From Halanaerobiales bacterium (lineage in GTDB: Bacteria; Bacillota; Halanaerobiia; Halanaerobiales; Halanaerobiaceae), in contig JADQBT010000009.1 in assembly GCA_016278485.1 (NCBI GenBank), positions 1-64,000 on the forward strand: a stretch of DNA of 64,000 nt, in the 5' to 3' direction. Both the position numbers and the translations under genes were made by a program. How positions within the stretch are numbered: position 1 is the stretch's first letter; each line of letters begins with the position of its first letter. The notes beneath the pieces were generated by a model. That model ran no database searches and was not told the origin of the DNA. It saw only the letters and a program-made list of their open reading frames with translations. Positions 11,401-19,279 of the stretch are shown in pieces.

Positions 11401-14400
11401 CAAACTGATGTAAAGCAATGCCTGCTCCCAGGGCCAGCCCAGTAATATCAGTACTGCTTAAAGCTTTGACATTAATCGTTCCCTCATCTGCTGTTGTCGT
11501 AAGTTCTGAATTATTGACTGAAGCAGTAAAATCATTTTTCACATCATTCCAGGTCATGGAAATCCCAGCATTATTACCACTTAGCTGAACCAGGCCTGCC
11601 ACGGAAAGGATACTACTTCCCTCAGTCCGCTCAGTTTCAGTCCAGCCTGAACCGTCATAACTAAAGCCAGCACTGCTTGCTCCGGCCCCTGCTGTGATAA
11701 GTTCATTTAAGCTGGCAACTCCTGCTGTATCTCTGGCCAGTAGATCAATCTCATCCTTTGCAATTAGTTCTGAACCAGCTTTAATTTCAGCGTTTGTCTC
11801 ATTATCGACTTCATTGATTACAAAGGAACCACTCAGAGTTAATGAATGTTCAGCTAAAGCAAGAGAGGCCATCCCTCCACCTGAACCGATTTGATAGGCA
11901 TTCAGGGCATGTAAATCGATATTATTAAAATCGGCAGCAGTTGTCCCGGCCAGATAAGAATTGATCTGGTTATTGATACTGCTGTAACTGATTGCAGTGC
12001 CAATCCCTGCTTTACCACCTGCCAGCAGAGATCCACTACCTGTGCCGAATTTACTCTGATCATAAGCAACCAGACTTAAATTGCTGGCTACTTCTGTACT
12101 ATTTCCAGTTAAATTACTATCTTTAAGATAGGCATCAACATCATTTTCTGTCATATTAACAGAAACCGAACCTGCTACACTGGCGGCAGTACTTTGATCA
12201 TCTGAAAGATTTACCGATGCCCCAATCGCTACAGCCAGGGCTTCCCCGCCAGAGAGAGCCTTGATATCAACATCATCTGCCTGGATGATAGTAAGATTAT
12301 CTCCATAGGCAGATGTAGTATTATAAAGGTCATTAATTGCTACACTACCGGCAATACCCACACTGTAGTCGGTGGCAGGACTATCAGCCATAATCAAAGC
12401 ACCAGCACCACTACCGGCTGTAATATCTGTATTATTAATTGCACTCAAAGTAAGTCCACCTGCATTTTCCCCACTAAAATCAAGGATACTATCAGCAGCA
12501 TATGCAGAAGTATTCAGGTCAGTAATATTATAGGCAACACTACCAGATATACCCAGACCAAAACTAGGTCTGGCCGGAGCAGGAGAATCTGAACCAGTTT
12601 TACCAGCCAGTTTATTACCTATTAAAGGCATTTTACTCTTGGCTTTTCGAACAGGACTAGCTCCCTCCATTGAATAATTATTAATAGATGAGGTAATGAC
12701 CCCTGCCACAGCAATTGATTCAATTTTTCCATCAGTTCTGGCAGCAAGATTAATCTCATCAGCTGCAACCTGACCCTGGCCATAAGGAATATTTAGTTCC
12801 TGATCAACATAAATAGTATCTGATCCCAGACCATTCGCAATTTGAATCTCCTCTACTGTTACCCCAAACCGTAGAGCAATTTCAGATAAAGTATCACCAG
12901 ACTTAACCAGATAGCTCTGATCGTTATCTCCAATATAGGCACTGGTTTTGGTTGTTACATCATTGATTGCTGTACCTGAGCCAACACCTACATTCTCACT
13001 TTTATTAAAAGCTCCACTTAAAGACCAGTCAGTGATCTTATCTTCAGCCTGAAGATTAACCTGACCAACCTGAAGATTTGCTTCATCATCAATAGAAGCT
13101 TCTGTCTCATTGTTTACCTTTGCCATAGAAAAGACACCATTTACCCCCCAGCTGGAACCCTTTCCGGCAGTGGGACTTACCGTAACAATATTTTCCCGAC
13201 TCTCTGCTTTTACTGTAATATCAGGAACAGTGGTAATTCCAGCAACCTCTACTCCCCTGACAGTTGTCCCTTCACTGATAAAAGCTTTAGTCGTGTTGTT
13301 ATAATTTATCTGATTATAGGCCCCTCCGATAGATCCTTTTCCACCTTCAGTACCTGGCAGTATGGCAAAAATATTTCCGGCTGCATAAACTCCACTGATC
13401 TCCGTATTGGCTTCAATCTGGAGAGAAGTATCCCAGTTTAATGTTCCCAGATCAGCTGGCAGACTATCAACCAGCATTGCACCAGGCAACTCGGTTGTCC
13501 AGTTACCTGTTTCTCTGAGGTAGATCTCAGTCCCCCGCCCTGTATAGGCTTCAGAGTTGTTAGTAAAATCTAGATAAGCAGCTGAACCTGCTATATTTAC
13601 ATTTTCTGCCGAGCCGATTGCATTGGCATAACCTGTGATATAACCTTCAGTAGTCAGCCCCAATATATCACCTATTTTAACTACTACATCTCCAACTGTA
13701 TCCCATTTGCTCCAGTCCTTTTCGTAAGGTTTCATTACATCAGAACTGATTCCAAAATGATCTGCTGTAAGACTACTATTATCAGCCAGATAAGCTTCAG
13801 CTGAATGGTCATAATCACCATAAGCTATGGCTGCACTCAGGGAATAGGTAGCTGTTGAACCATTTTCACCAGGCGCATTTGATTCCACATCACTGGTTGC
13901 CCGGTTCATTAAATTATCATTTCTTACTCTCCCAGAAATGGCAACATCACCTGCAGCATTTACTTCAGTGTTTTCACCAATAAATGCTTCTGCCTGCTGC
14001 TCTGTATCAGCATAACTTATAGCCCCGGCCAGTTTCCAGTGTTCTGTACCACTGGCCTGATCCATCCCTGGAGTAGAACCTAGTTTTTTTCTGACATAGT
14101 TAACGCCACTATTTGCCCCATTGATAATCGGTTTTGTGGTAATACTACTTGATCCGGTGGTAGCCGCAGCAGTTGTAATATTTTTGCTGGTATTGTCTAA
14201 TGCTTCTATAGTCAAATTATTGAAAGCCCCATCTGGGCCTGCAACCGACTGTTCCCCGGCATAACTTGCTACAGCACTGGTATCAGCAGTAAAAATTGCT
14301 GCCCCAACACCTGCTTTTGCATCTTCTAAAGCCATCGAACTTGCTTTAGTAGAAAAGCTATTATTATTAACTGCACTGATCGCCAGATTACCTGTACTGA

Positions 14401-16348
14401 TTTTTGCTCCATCAGCAATTTCTGCTGAAGAATCAACAGTTGCATCAGTTACAGCAATCCCTGCTTCATAGGCAGAACTTGTTGAAATGCCCATGGCATT
14501 AACATCAAGCGTAGCATTATTTAAAGCCTGTAGACTTAAATTATTAGCAGTAATCCGAGCGCCACTTTTTACATCTACGGTTGCCCTGGAGTCTAAATCT
14601 CCATAGGCAAAAGCAATTCCCGCAACTTTATTGCCTCCAGCCAGGGTGGTGATACTAGCTGTCACATCAGATTTTGCTGTCAGATCAACTTTTCCGGCAG
14701 CTTCAATCTTTGAATTTTCATTAATTATAATCTCTGCACTGCCATTTGCCTTGGCATACCCTACATTAAAACCAGTACCAAGCCCCAGTACTGCTGCCCC
14801 TGTCTGGACCAGGTTATCATCTGGATCATCATAATCCCAGCTATAGGCTGCAGTTGAATTTGCCTGCAGACTGATATTGTTTCCTTTTAAAAGTGCCCCA
14901 TTAAGCTCAATTCTAGTCACCGCGTCTGCCTCAAAGGCCGCCGGCTCATCTATTTTTTCAGCAGTCAGGGTAATATCTCCTGCTGTATAGTTTGTAGCTG
15001 GCGTTATTAACACATTTCCAAGACCATATTCTGCTTCCCGGTTAATCACATGAGCCAGTAGCATAGAACCATCTTTTAAAGTGATAACTGGAGCAATCAT
15101 ATCTAAATTACCTGAATTACTTTCGGAAAATCCAGACAAATGATTCCCGTATGTATTCCTGGTTGAAATGATTATGTTTTCATTCACAGTAATACTTTTA
15201 CTGGCCTCAAAGCTATGATTATCTCCTCCTGTGTAGTGATTGCTATTAATAGTTATCTCCTCAGGATCAATTAAAACATTCCCGTTTTCACCATCTTCTG
15301 CTGATGCACGAAATTGCCCACCATTAAGAAGGACTTTCTTTTCAGCACTAAATTCTATAAAACCACCATCACCAGAATCACCTGCACTTACATCAATGAC
15401 TGCACCTTCATTAAATTCGCCATTTCGGTCAGCAAAAGATATTATTTCACCACCAGCAGAGTTCTCACCATAACCTCTGGCTGAAACCAAAGCGCCATCT
15501 TCCATTTTTATATCCCTGCCGGCCTGGATACTAATATTTCCACCAGACAAATTAGCAGCACCATCAGCCGCAATAGCCCCACTGTTAATTACATCTTCAG
15601 CTGCCTTGATCTCGATATCGCCATTTTCACTGACCATTAATTTATTGGCATTTTCCAGTCCATTAGTATTTACAACATCACTAAAGTCAGCCGCATTATT
15701 TTCATAAACCGCCCCGGAAATAATTTCTCCTGAGTTATTTATATTACCAGCCGCCAGTTCTATGTCGTTACGTGCATTGACACTTCCTCTAATAGAGATT
15801 AACCCCTGATTGTTTAGCGGAATGTTCCCATCAATAACATCAGCAAGAGACGTAGCTGATGGATTACCTGGTGAAACAAAAAAACTATCCATAAAACTTT
15901 GTGTAGGAGTAACAGCAGTGAGAGAACCAACATTGATTGACCCCTGGCTGCCAACCATCATACCGTAAGGATTAAGGAAAAATACATTCCCTCCTATTTC
16001 CCCATTTTGAATAGAATTCAACATACCATCTAATTGAGATCTTTCATTATGTACTAAATTAATTAAGTTAGTGGTATTTGCAGGCAAATGAAGATTAACA
16101 ATATTGCCACTATTTATATTAAACTTCTGAAAGGAGTTTAAAGCATTAACACCTTTTATTGTTCCAGTAGAAATATCTGTCACATTGTTGTTAATAGTTA
16201 ATGTAGTTGCTGTCTGCCCATCAGGGACTATATCTGCAGCATAAACTATTTCAACAAATATTCCAAAACTTGTATTGAAGATTATAAAAAAACATAAGAA
16301 CAAAGCAAATACTTTCTTCATCATCTGATTAAACCTGATATTTTTCAT
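2495..16348 (-). CDS. Giant TpsA filamentous adhesin (FHA/LktA-like) with internal LysM
   Basis: About 4,617 residues, estimated near 480 kDa, uninterrupted over 13.9 kb. An extended signal peptide (about residues 1-38, ending ..YAA) leads into a TPS/haemagglutination-activity domain with the diagnostic NSFQKFNINSGN and NPYGMMVG motifs. The bulk is a parallel beta-helix built from hundreds of short N/G/S/T-rich repeats resembling the leukotoxin LktA family of Fusobacterium and diderm Firmicutes. A LysM domain sits at about residues 1146-1190. A charged helical segment (nucleotides about 5,600-6,030) interrupts the helix. The C-terminus is acidic with no visible anchor. I noticed only one cysteine in the mature chain. 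I chose the ATG at 16348 because AGGAGG lies 8 bases upstream; an ATG 15 bases earlier overlaps that ribosome site. Confidence 0.93.
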   Translation of the reverse strand: MKNIRFNQMMKKVFALFLCFFIIFNTSFGIFVEIVYAADIVPDGQTATTLTINNNVTDISTGTIKGVNALNSFQKFNINSGNIVNLHLPANTTNLINLVHNERSQLDGMLNSIQNGEIGGNVFFLNPYGMMVGSQGSINVGSLTAVTPTQSFMDSFFVSPGNPSATSLADVIDGNIPLNNQGLISIRGSVNARNDIELAAGNINNSGEIISGAVYENNAADFSDVVNTNGLENANKLMVSENGDIEIKAAEDVINSGAIAADGAANLSGGNISIQAGRDIKMEDGALVSARGYGENSAGGEIISFADRNGEFNEGAVIDVSAGDSGDGGFIEFSAEKKVLLNGGQFRASAEDGENGNVLIDPEEITINSNHYTGGDNHSFEASKSITVNENIIISTRNTYGNHLSGFSESNSGNLDMIAPVITLKDGSMLLAHVINREAEYGLGNVLITPATNYTAGDITLTAEKIDEPAAFEADAVTRIELNGALLKGNNISLQANSTAAYSWDYDDPDDNLVQTGAAVLGLGTGFNVGYAKANGSAEIIINENSKIEAAGKVDLTAKSDVTASITTLAGGNKVAGIAFAYGDLDSRATVDVKSGARITANNLSLQALNNATLDVNAMGISTSSAYEAGIAVTDATVDSSAEIADGAKISTGNLAISAVNNNSFSTKASSMALEDAKAGVGAAIFTADTSAVASYAGEQSVAGPDGAFNNLTIEALDNTSKNITTAAATTGSSSITTKPIINGANSGVNYVRKKLGSTPGMDQASGTEHWKLAGAISYADTEQQAEAFIGENTEVNAAGDVAISGRVRNDNLMNRATSDVESNAPGENGSTATYSLSAAIAYGDYDHSAEAYLADNSSLTADHFGISSDVMKPYEKDWSKWDTVGDVVVKIGDILGLTTEGYITGYANAIGSAENVNIAGSAAYLDFTNNSEAYTGRGTEIYLRETGNWTTELPGAMLVDSLPADLGTLNWDTSLQIEANTEISGVYAAGNIFAILPGTEGGKGSIGGAYNQINYNNTTKAFISEGTTVRGVEVAGITTVPDITVKAESRENIVTVSPTAGKGSSWGVNGVFSMAKVNNETEASIDDEANLQVGQVNLQAEDKITDWSLSGAFNKSENVGVGSGTAINDVTTKTSAYIGDNDQSYLVKSGDTLSEIALRFGVTVEEIQIANGLGSDTIYVDQELNIPYGQGQVAADEINLAARTDGKIESIAVAGVITSSINNYSMEGASPVRKAKSKMPLIGNKLAGKTGSDSPAPARPSFGLGISGSVAYNITDLNTSAYAADSILDFSGENAGGLTLSAINNTDITAGSGAGALIMADSPATDYSVGIAGSVAINDLYNTTSAYGDNLTIIQADDVDIKALSGGEALAVAIGASVNLSDDQSTAASVAGSVSVNMTENDVDAYLKDSNLTGNSTEVASNLSLVAYDQSKFGTGSGSLLAGGKAGIGTAISYSSINNQINSYLAGTTAADFNNIDLHALNAYQIGSGGGMASLALAEHSLTLSGSFVINEVDNETNAEIKAGSELIAKDEIDLLARDTAGVASLNELITAGAGASSAGFSYDGSGWTETERTEGSSILSVAGLVQLSGNNAGISMTWNDVKNDFTASVNNSELTTTADEGTINVKALSSTDITGLALGAGIALHQFAGAGSVVINEISNTTVAEVKSDSTQSIASDHLNVTAEDNTQVNSLAGQVTVSIGKVALGGAVIDNQINNSATTTVSGIELAVDETTLINAIQDGRIRSLAASGVGSAGISLNGAVMNSYLANHTSASLSNIQSNSETNLVSVVAEDKTDLETISGAATVGLAAIGGAVTVNNLESTTEAVVSAGSESAPVKLGGLAVKTTADQSISGAAYQGSGGWYFSAGAAVVDNNIDHELSSTITAGSNLAIYNGDLKVQAVDQIDIDAEAQGYTVGAVAAGAVIANANRTGDTLAGIGNEETEAKETTISMTGGEMLVNSERAGKVASFTRAGAGGVYSGAGSDAEAEDKGKVAAKLGNNIQLTGIGTDVEITASGRPQISAKAEGYNGSLTAGAGVSIAKANADLDIIASIGSDGKVTADSLTVKALHGLNNNQHTAYSSAIAVSGGLLLGANATSSTAASSSSVNSFIDSDLLLNRSLKLITDNTTSQKALVTGVVAGAAAVGGNFAKASSNSNTTSRLGAVELNGGSLELKALGEDINYADSTAGSGGIVAGAAADSRTDSISNLNAIIDGEAVAYTDDFKIIAEQLTDYNSRANSINAAVVGYSGAYTKNDVDATVKALLGDQVKIYTTGIDIQATNSVKQSGKNENVKGGAGGVINGSAVESNSTVDEITQLNIGQDAILKVIGNPMNNSLLNLGVNNKLNVFDETVLKTGGAIQRPYADTSHTAELSGTVNIGDGAELSSSGDLQIRSYTDASVFTSSLVKTYGGVGAAGGNAVSNVTAKQNITTGEDVYLMSYGDLELAVGKSGDGWWFNNINSRARTEVYNYTALPIDTSPYAEANVYSINNLTVGEGNVLESGRNITLATYEGKVEAGGSGTGHNPYLEALGTTTEDGHNSVNSSSWMVMNGTATAGIFHDQSLNIDSYGNISTGKESRNINYNKRKTNPQSDLQAQINYLNFKKEYASSDEEKGELQAQIDVLEMLKSSVAGTQVDVVKVNDIYAAGGNITVDTNYLYGTANLTAYGGPKIVINNDSDHYLYLDQLFIPDADTGGAIHFNGAVGRSQAELAGFNVTEIDKGVQSRILINNNYDTGSGDGPAIFLREPVENQRGLIKIFNQSGSLAQFTDVRAQQYQVDVPNGSFIVNNPGGFYYATAEPSTAWTGRDYRPISANQAMALAAKYYFKHYSSDRFIESNYGGYFNSFLRDPDHMMYGDNKASGGKTYVLLNLPNIHGDDAVGNVPLFDGGFKMWGVADWNLQKSANYNDGNHYDGAPITAKQVGVNAKYIDINGKIRAGVPGDWSVNIASGLDDWMNEQTGSGLIEVPATYYQIENSGDLLPTLKYNINDENLVLDDINASGGGFVYLHGNIISTNKLGNIEVLNGFGNVQVNNESSKPLVIGDIDTGQQTVGIIKIADTAKDTTTWYVNTLGGGTKVYQDYIYGAGDYNNADDVTGSVGLDTYTPLQGQRYQWENTCTLERSFGGVNDLVEGDEAPFYRIKQPSGWQNTSGWNTDKNYTVTTGNSADMPYFKEEVSYGYLSNWYSFSVDAADSSKGWPTGSTSDWYYKLPQKAKLTLTASVKADNSIGISFTGNDTASVNIDSAAGISLGGRIDNIFGGTLLKAVGSGQGIVQSADAVLNSENILLRTDKNIGSASNPVRFSLNNSGNISAVSNHGDIYLEAPTNSVVIGKILAGNQTNGYGDISLTAAGDINTSGTSLIGSNINLISESGAVGSSARPLQIEAIAAEHSSGKISGGEVSVAANGNIYLVQSEGDFRLLKAHSGQGDVNLTVNNGNIINVVEEQRIDPAREEELAEIWDRLALTAEHNAQQDAENTTVKPFENSVNRTYQEYWYLYNNGQLNDEGLVLNTDAIDYYKDRAAAVMGITDPTAVEVQSYAAEMFTEYRTYFNDLFGSDWEDQSQFQAYQVDYSYTASAEKTAELTYGAEWLPSQLIYEISQNALKPDSGGQLVTQEANIIGNNIVVETSKAIGSLDEPIEIEIPETGGTISLTAREKAALVRASMPGDITINYEGTRPSGISVLQTNPVYLNATENIYLDAVNEVFINSGADLNIAALQAGGDIRVITDGNIINQSAGTAIIGGGNLALESAGSIGKADKFLSYQLDGMLASAIAGEDIYLERIGEDLKLGRMSAGNKVSLKVNEGGLYGQYSGLSLLAESLELDVRDGVSGAGYQGGEDQSLMIELGTEGEISGYVGGKTQLASPVTHLNLGNITTGDDFTLFADSLTTTGEVDVTGDLDLQTTKDLIIEELIKADLVQLTAGGKIAEGDAGRINTSLLLTNSGQGQKLTGNNQIEVYQAVNSGSGDIVLNNNHSLLEIAGINQNDGIVEVTNTGEITITDSIKTGEHDNILISGGNTTITDAGSITSGISGDITINTRGYQKINGAVTAGGDGEIKLQAVGSEDIDIIINSSLSSSSGKVEIESTGDTEISGEITTSSEVRINVGGKITETGSGKIVRAELLNTISRNGQLLNGENSVQSFAATNKGSGNIELNNNAEELVIDEINQLAKADVKLTNQGSIAIDEITLASGDLELAATESINNWQESATSNINAVNIDLTAVNGSIGETDNYLLIDSANPVAGLVNASAGDNIYLIETIGQIAVGQFTAGKNIVLNADQSILNGNRENGLNFTAENITLLAENGSIGEDGKRITTAADQIINLSAYHDIHLAEITGDLNSEVIASSTGVIDLLTPQGSIIVESITAPEKLTLNSAEDITINELDTAELKITAESEGSKVALAEARISERMDAEVDNLSIDSLIHNGESPLIIEIAGGSNKLADEISINAKSETGIIFNHLAADYSVIDADVESMKLLKTIVGSRAEINNSYGRVVADIRPQLFDSDLQLYPRRPETAEVYDPFYLIFTTENAGRKILTDAYIVNYNPDFIINQFSTENSIMRITSKLAVLNSRLMNNNLLARTGNNFNQGQQLVDTSSFSQLGNFTDDENDDEIE
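12779..12913 (-). other. LysM domain embedded in TpsA
   Basis: About 45 residues starting YLVKSGDTLSEIALRFGV and ending near LNIPYG match the LysM consensus: the (Y)xVxxGDTLxxIAxxFG opening, the IxxANGL middle, and the VxQxLxIP end. LysM binds N-acetylglucosamine-containing glycans such as peptidoglycan. The flanking sequence is ordinary filament repeat, so the domain is inserted within the beta-helix. Confidence 0.9.
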
Positions 16349-16359
16349 TAACTTCCTCC

Positions 16360-16995
16360 TCATATAATCTTCTTCTCAATGGCATAAGCGATCAAATGTG
16401 CCTGATTTTTTAAATTAAGTTTCTCTTTTATCTGCTCAACATGGTATTTAATAGTCCTTTCACTTACAAAAAGCACTTTAGCAATCTCTTGATAAGTTAA
16501 TCCTTTTGCAACCAACTTGATAACTTCAATCTGTCTTAAAGTCAAACTTTTATCGATTATCACATCTTCCTTATTTTCTAAAGTTGCATTTTCTAAACTA
16601 TCAATTATACAATCTAAGCCAGGTGAAAAAGGGTTTTTCCCCTCACTTAAATCATTTAAAGACTTAATCAGGTCATCTCCATCTAAACTTTTTAAAAGAT
16701 AACCAGAAGCACCTGCTTTAATAGCCTTAAAAAGACTATCTTCTTCTTCAAAACTAGTTAAGATAATAATCTTAACATCTGGCATTTTTTCTTTAATGAT
16801 CCTGGTTGCTTCAATTCCGTTTATTTCTGGCATCCCGATATCCATTAATATTATATCCGGCTTTTTTTCAATAGATTTTAATAATGCCTCTTTTCCATTA
16901 TCGGCTGTACCGACAATATTAAAATCCTGTGTCTGTAAAAGATTTTTTAAACCTTCCACAAACAGAGGGTGATCATCTACAATTAATATTTTCAT
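16360..16995 (-). CDS. NarL/FixJ-type response regulator
   Basis: A 211-residue regulator. The receiver domain (1-120) has the acidic pair D7-D8, phospho-acceptor D52 (ILMDIGMPEING), T80 and K102. A LuxR-type helix-turn-helix covers about 150-196 (LTLRQIEVIKLVAKGLTYQEIAKVLFVSERT split over its helices). It overlaps the kinase gene by four bases (ATGA) and its TGA lies just before the tpsA start, so kinase, regulator and adhesin are translationally linked. It most likely activates this operon, and possibly other surface genes, when phosphorylated by the adjacent kinase. That target is inferred from context. Confidence 0.93.
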   Translation of the reverse strand: MKILIVDDHPLFVEGLKNLLQTQDFNIVGTADNGKEALLKSIEKKPDIILMDIGMPEINGIEATRIIKEKMPDVKIIILTSFEEEDSLFKAIKAGASGYLLKSLDGDDLIKSLNDLSEGKNPFSPGLDCIIDSLENATLENKEDVIIDKSLTLRQIEVIKLVAKGLTYQEIAKVLFVSERTIKYHVEQIKEKLNLKNQAHLIAYAIEKKII

Positions 16996-18698
16996 TTAAA
17001 TCCCCTCCCTTTAACCGGAATTTGGAAAGATAACTTTGTGCCACTGCCTGATCTAGACTCAACCTTCATCTTCCCATTGATGATTTTCGTTCTCTCATTC
17101 ATAATACTAAAACCAGACCCAGTCTTGCCAACTGCTAGATCCTGAGATTGAATACCAGTACCATTATCTTTAATTTCTAAATGGTAATTAGACTGGTCGA
17201 AACTAAATTTTATTTCAACCTGACTTGCTGAAGCATGTTTTAAAATATTCGTTAATGCTTCTTTTAATATATTATCCAACTGTTTTTTCTCTTCACTACT
17301 AAAAGTATTTAATTTAATATTTTCATCTATTGACAGCTCAACCCTAATCGCTGTTGTCTCCTTAAATGATTTAATCTGTTTATAAATAATATCAGTAAGT
17401 TTAACTTTATAATATGTATTATCTCTAGCCTGGTAAACATATTCTCTAATCTCCTGATGTGCATCACGAATTATCTCACTTAACCTCTTTAGATAATCGT
17501 CTGCCTGTTCTATCTCTCCATTTGTAAGCACCTTGGAAATTGCTTGTGTCTGAACATTAGCAAAACTCAAAATCTGGCCTAAATTATCATGCAAATCCCG
17601 GGCCATTCTTTCCCGCTCTGACATGACTGCCAGCTCTTCTTGCTGTTTGTTTATTTCTTCTCTAGCTGATTTCATATCTGTAATATCATTAATTATGATT
17701 ACATGGGCAATGATATCTTGCCGATAGTCCCGCAGAGGAGAAATATAGATCTCATAATAATTCTTACTACCATTTTTTATAAGCATTATTTCTTCCTGAT
17801 AAAGTTCCTTTGTCTTTTTTCTATTTAAAAAAACTGCAAAACTATCTGAAATATTTGCTAGGTTCTCACCTAGCTTTAGAGTTTCTGCAGAAAAAATATT
17901 CTTTGCCCTTGGATTTATATCGATAATCCTATTTAACTTATCAATCACAATAACACCTGTCGCCATCTTTTCCATGACGGTTGTTCTGGCAATCGGTACC
18001 AGGTCAAATAATCTAAACCGAAAGATCCCCCAGGCAATTATCAATCCAGAAATACCAAAGATAAGAGGGGTAATATCTTGACCTTGAAAAGGACTTAAAC
18101 CAGTTACATAGAGGATATTAAAAATCATAATCAGACCCAATCCGATTAGTAAGGACATAGCCTGTTTTTGATAAATAGTGTTTTTCTTCCAGACTGTTCG
18201 CAACAAAAGTATAATAGAAAAAAAATTAAAACTATAGGCCTGCAGGAAATGTACCCAAAACCAGAGCCCATAGTTTTTAGAAATGACAGAAAAAACTCCT
18301 ATATTTACTAAACGAACATTATAGCGCATTAAGTGATGATATTGATTAGTCCAGACTAGCAGTATTGTAATCACTGGGATAATACTCATCAAAATTAAAT
18401 TTTTTTTGTTTATCCAATTTGCCCTCCCGGTAAATCTAAAAACAAGAACTAACCAGCTTATAGGAGCAAACCCATAGGCTAAATACTGAAAATTTGCCCA
18501 GAATAACTTAGTATCTAAAGTAATAGCTGCCATCTCAAAAATATTACCTAGACACCAAAAAACGCCTAATAACATGGCAACTATAAAGATTTTAGCACCC
18601 CGAATAGTCCTGAATCTATATGCATAAAAAAGCAGCCCCAGCAATATGGTAGCAGAAATTAAAAGCAATATAGCATAGGGAGTAAATTGATAAACCAT
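16992..18698 (-). CDS. 7TM sensor histidine kinase (NarL-partner type)
   Basis: About 568 residues. Residues 1-235 form a seven-helix membrane domain of the 7TM histidine-kinase type. A PAS-like domain follows (about 240-345), then a HisKA_3 dimerisation helix with the phospho-acceptor His in RMARDLHDNLGQ (about residue 370), and a HATPase domain with N-box (EALTNILKHA) and G-box (DNGTGI, GSGFSIMNE). This is the kinase class that partners NarL-type regulators, and such a gene follows directly. I prefer the ATG at 18698, which AAGG precedes by 9 bases, over the one at 18707. The signal sensed by the membrane domain cannot be read from the sequence. Confidence 0.92.
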   Translation of the reverse strand: MVYQFTPYAILLLISATILLGLLFYAYRFRTIRGAKIFIVAMLLGVFWCLGNIFEMAAITLDTKLFWANFQYLAYGFAPISWLVLVFRFTGRANWINKKNLILMSIIPVITILLVWTNQYHHLMRYNVRLVNIGVFSVISKNYGLWFWVHFLQAYSFNFFSIILLLRTVWKKNTIYQKQAMSLLIGLGLIMIFNILYVTGLSPFQGQDITPLIFGISGLIIAWGIFRFRLFDLVPIARTTVMEKMATGVIVIDKLNRIIDINPRAKNIFSAETLKLGENLANISDSFAVFLNRKKTKELYQEEIMLIKNGSKNYYEIYISPLRDYRQDIIAHVIIINDITDMKSAREEINKQQEELAVMSERERMARDLHDNLGQILSFANVQTQAISKVLTNGEIEQADDYLKRLSEIIRDAHQEIREYVYQARDNTYYKVKLTDIIYKQIKSFKETTAIRVELSIDENIKLNTFSSEEKKQLDNILKEALTNILKHASASQVEIKFSFDQSNYHLEIKDNGTGIQSQDLAVGKTGSGFSIMNERTKIINGKMKVESRSGSGTKLSFQIPVKGRGFK

Positions 18699-18741
18699 TA
18701 TAATCATCCTTAAATAGATATATTTATTTATTATGATTATA

Positions 18742-18770
18742 ATTATAAATCATTTAGTAAGAATATACAA
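18742..18770 (-). promoter_or_regulatory. Candidate promoter of the kinase-regulator-TPS operon
   Basis: Leftward: TTGTAT (18765-18770), 17 bases, TATAAT (18742-18747). The -35 is weak, consistent with a need for an activator such as the LuxR-type regulator in the operon. The next start codon is 44 bases downstream. Confidence 0.5.
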
Positions 18771-18795
18771 TTCCACTTTAGTACAGTCTTAAACT

Positions 18796-18822
18796 AAAAA
18801 AAAGGCCCCCTCAATGGAGGCC
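18796..18822 (-). terminator. Intrinsic terminator
   Basis: On the leftward strand GGCCTCC pairs with GGGGGCC (one G-U) around an ATTGA loop, followed by eight T residues. It ends transcription of the small membrane protein gene at 18842. Confidence 0.8.
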
Positions 18823-18841
18823 GTTGTTCTTATGCTTACTC

Positions 18842-19195
18842 TTAATCAATTAAATTTTCTATTATTCCAGCTGCTAAAGTAATAATTATCGAACCAAAAA
18901 TAGCTGAAAAAATACCTGATACTGCAAATCCTGGTACCAATACTGCTGTTAAAGCCAACATGATTCCATTAATGACAAACAAGAACAGACCAAATGATAA
19001 TATTGTGAAAGGAATTGTTAATAAAGTAAGGATTGGCCTTACAAAACCATTGACAATCCCTAAGATAATAGCAGCAAAAAATCCTGACCAGATACCTGAA
19101 ATCATAATCCCACTCAGTAAATATTCAGCTATAAATAAAGCCACCATGGTGACAAGTGCTTTCGCCAAAAATCCCATACGGTGATCTCTCTGCAT
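18842..19195 (-). CDS. Phage-holin-like / YvlD family membrane protein
   Basis: About 117 residues, with four predicted membrane segments and the family pattern GIVNGFVRPILTLLTIPFTI and glycine-rich helices. It matches the PF04020 (phage holin family 4, YvlD-like) group common in Firmicutes chromosomes. Despite the name, nothing phage-like surrounds it. I placed the start at the ATG at 19195, eight bases after AGGAGG; an in-frame GTG upstream lies inside that ribosome site. The function is not established. Confidence 0.85.
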   Translation of the reverse strand: MQRDHRMGFLAKALVTMVALFIAEYLLSGIMISGIWSGFFAAIILGIVNGFVRPILTLLTIPFTILSFGLFLFVINGIMLALTAVLVPGFAVSGIFSAIFGSIIITLAAGIIENLID

Positions 19196-19279
19196 ATTCA
19201 GCACCTCCTGTATTATTTCTATCCTAACTTTTCGTACTATATATTATTCTATGCAAAAACCCTTTTTTCCTTGTTTAAT

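Noticed and set aside
3087..15473. Many 60-90-codon open frames on the opposite strand or other frames inside tpsA
   Set aside because: They are shadows of the repetitive adhesin gene: no ribosome sites, no family motifs, and compositions that mirror the complementary repeats.
16349..16363. tpsA start at ATG 16363
   Set aside because: That ATG overlaps the AGGAGG that serves the ATG at 16348, and the extra five residues are not needed for the signal peptide.
18842..19195. Prophage holin as a sign of a prophage
   Set aside because: The protein belongs to a chromosomal YvlD-type family and no phage gene surrounds it.
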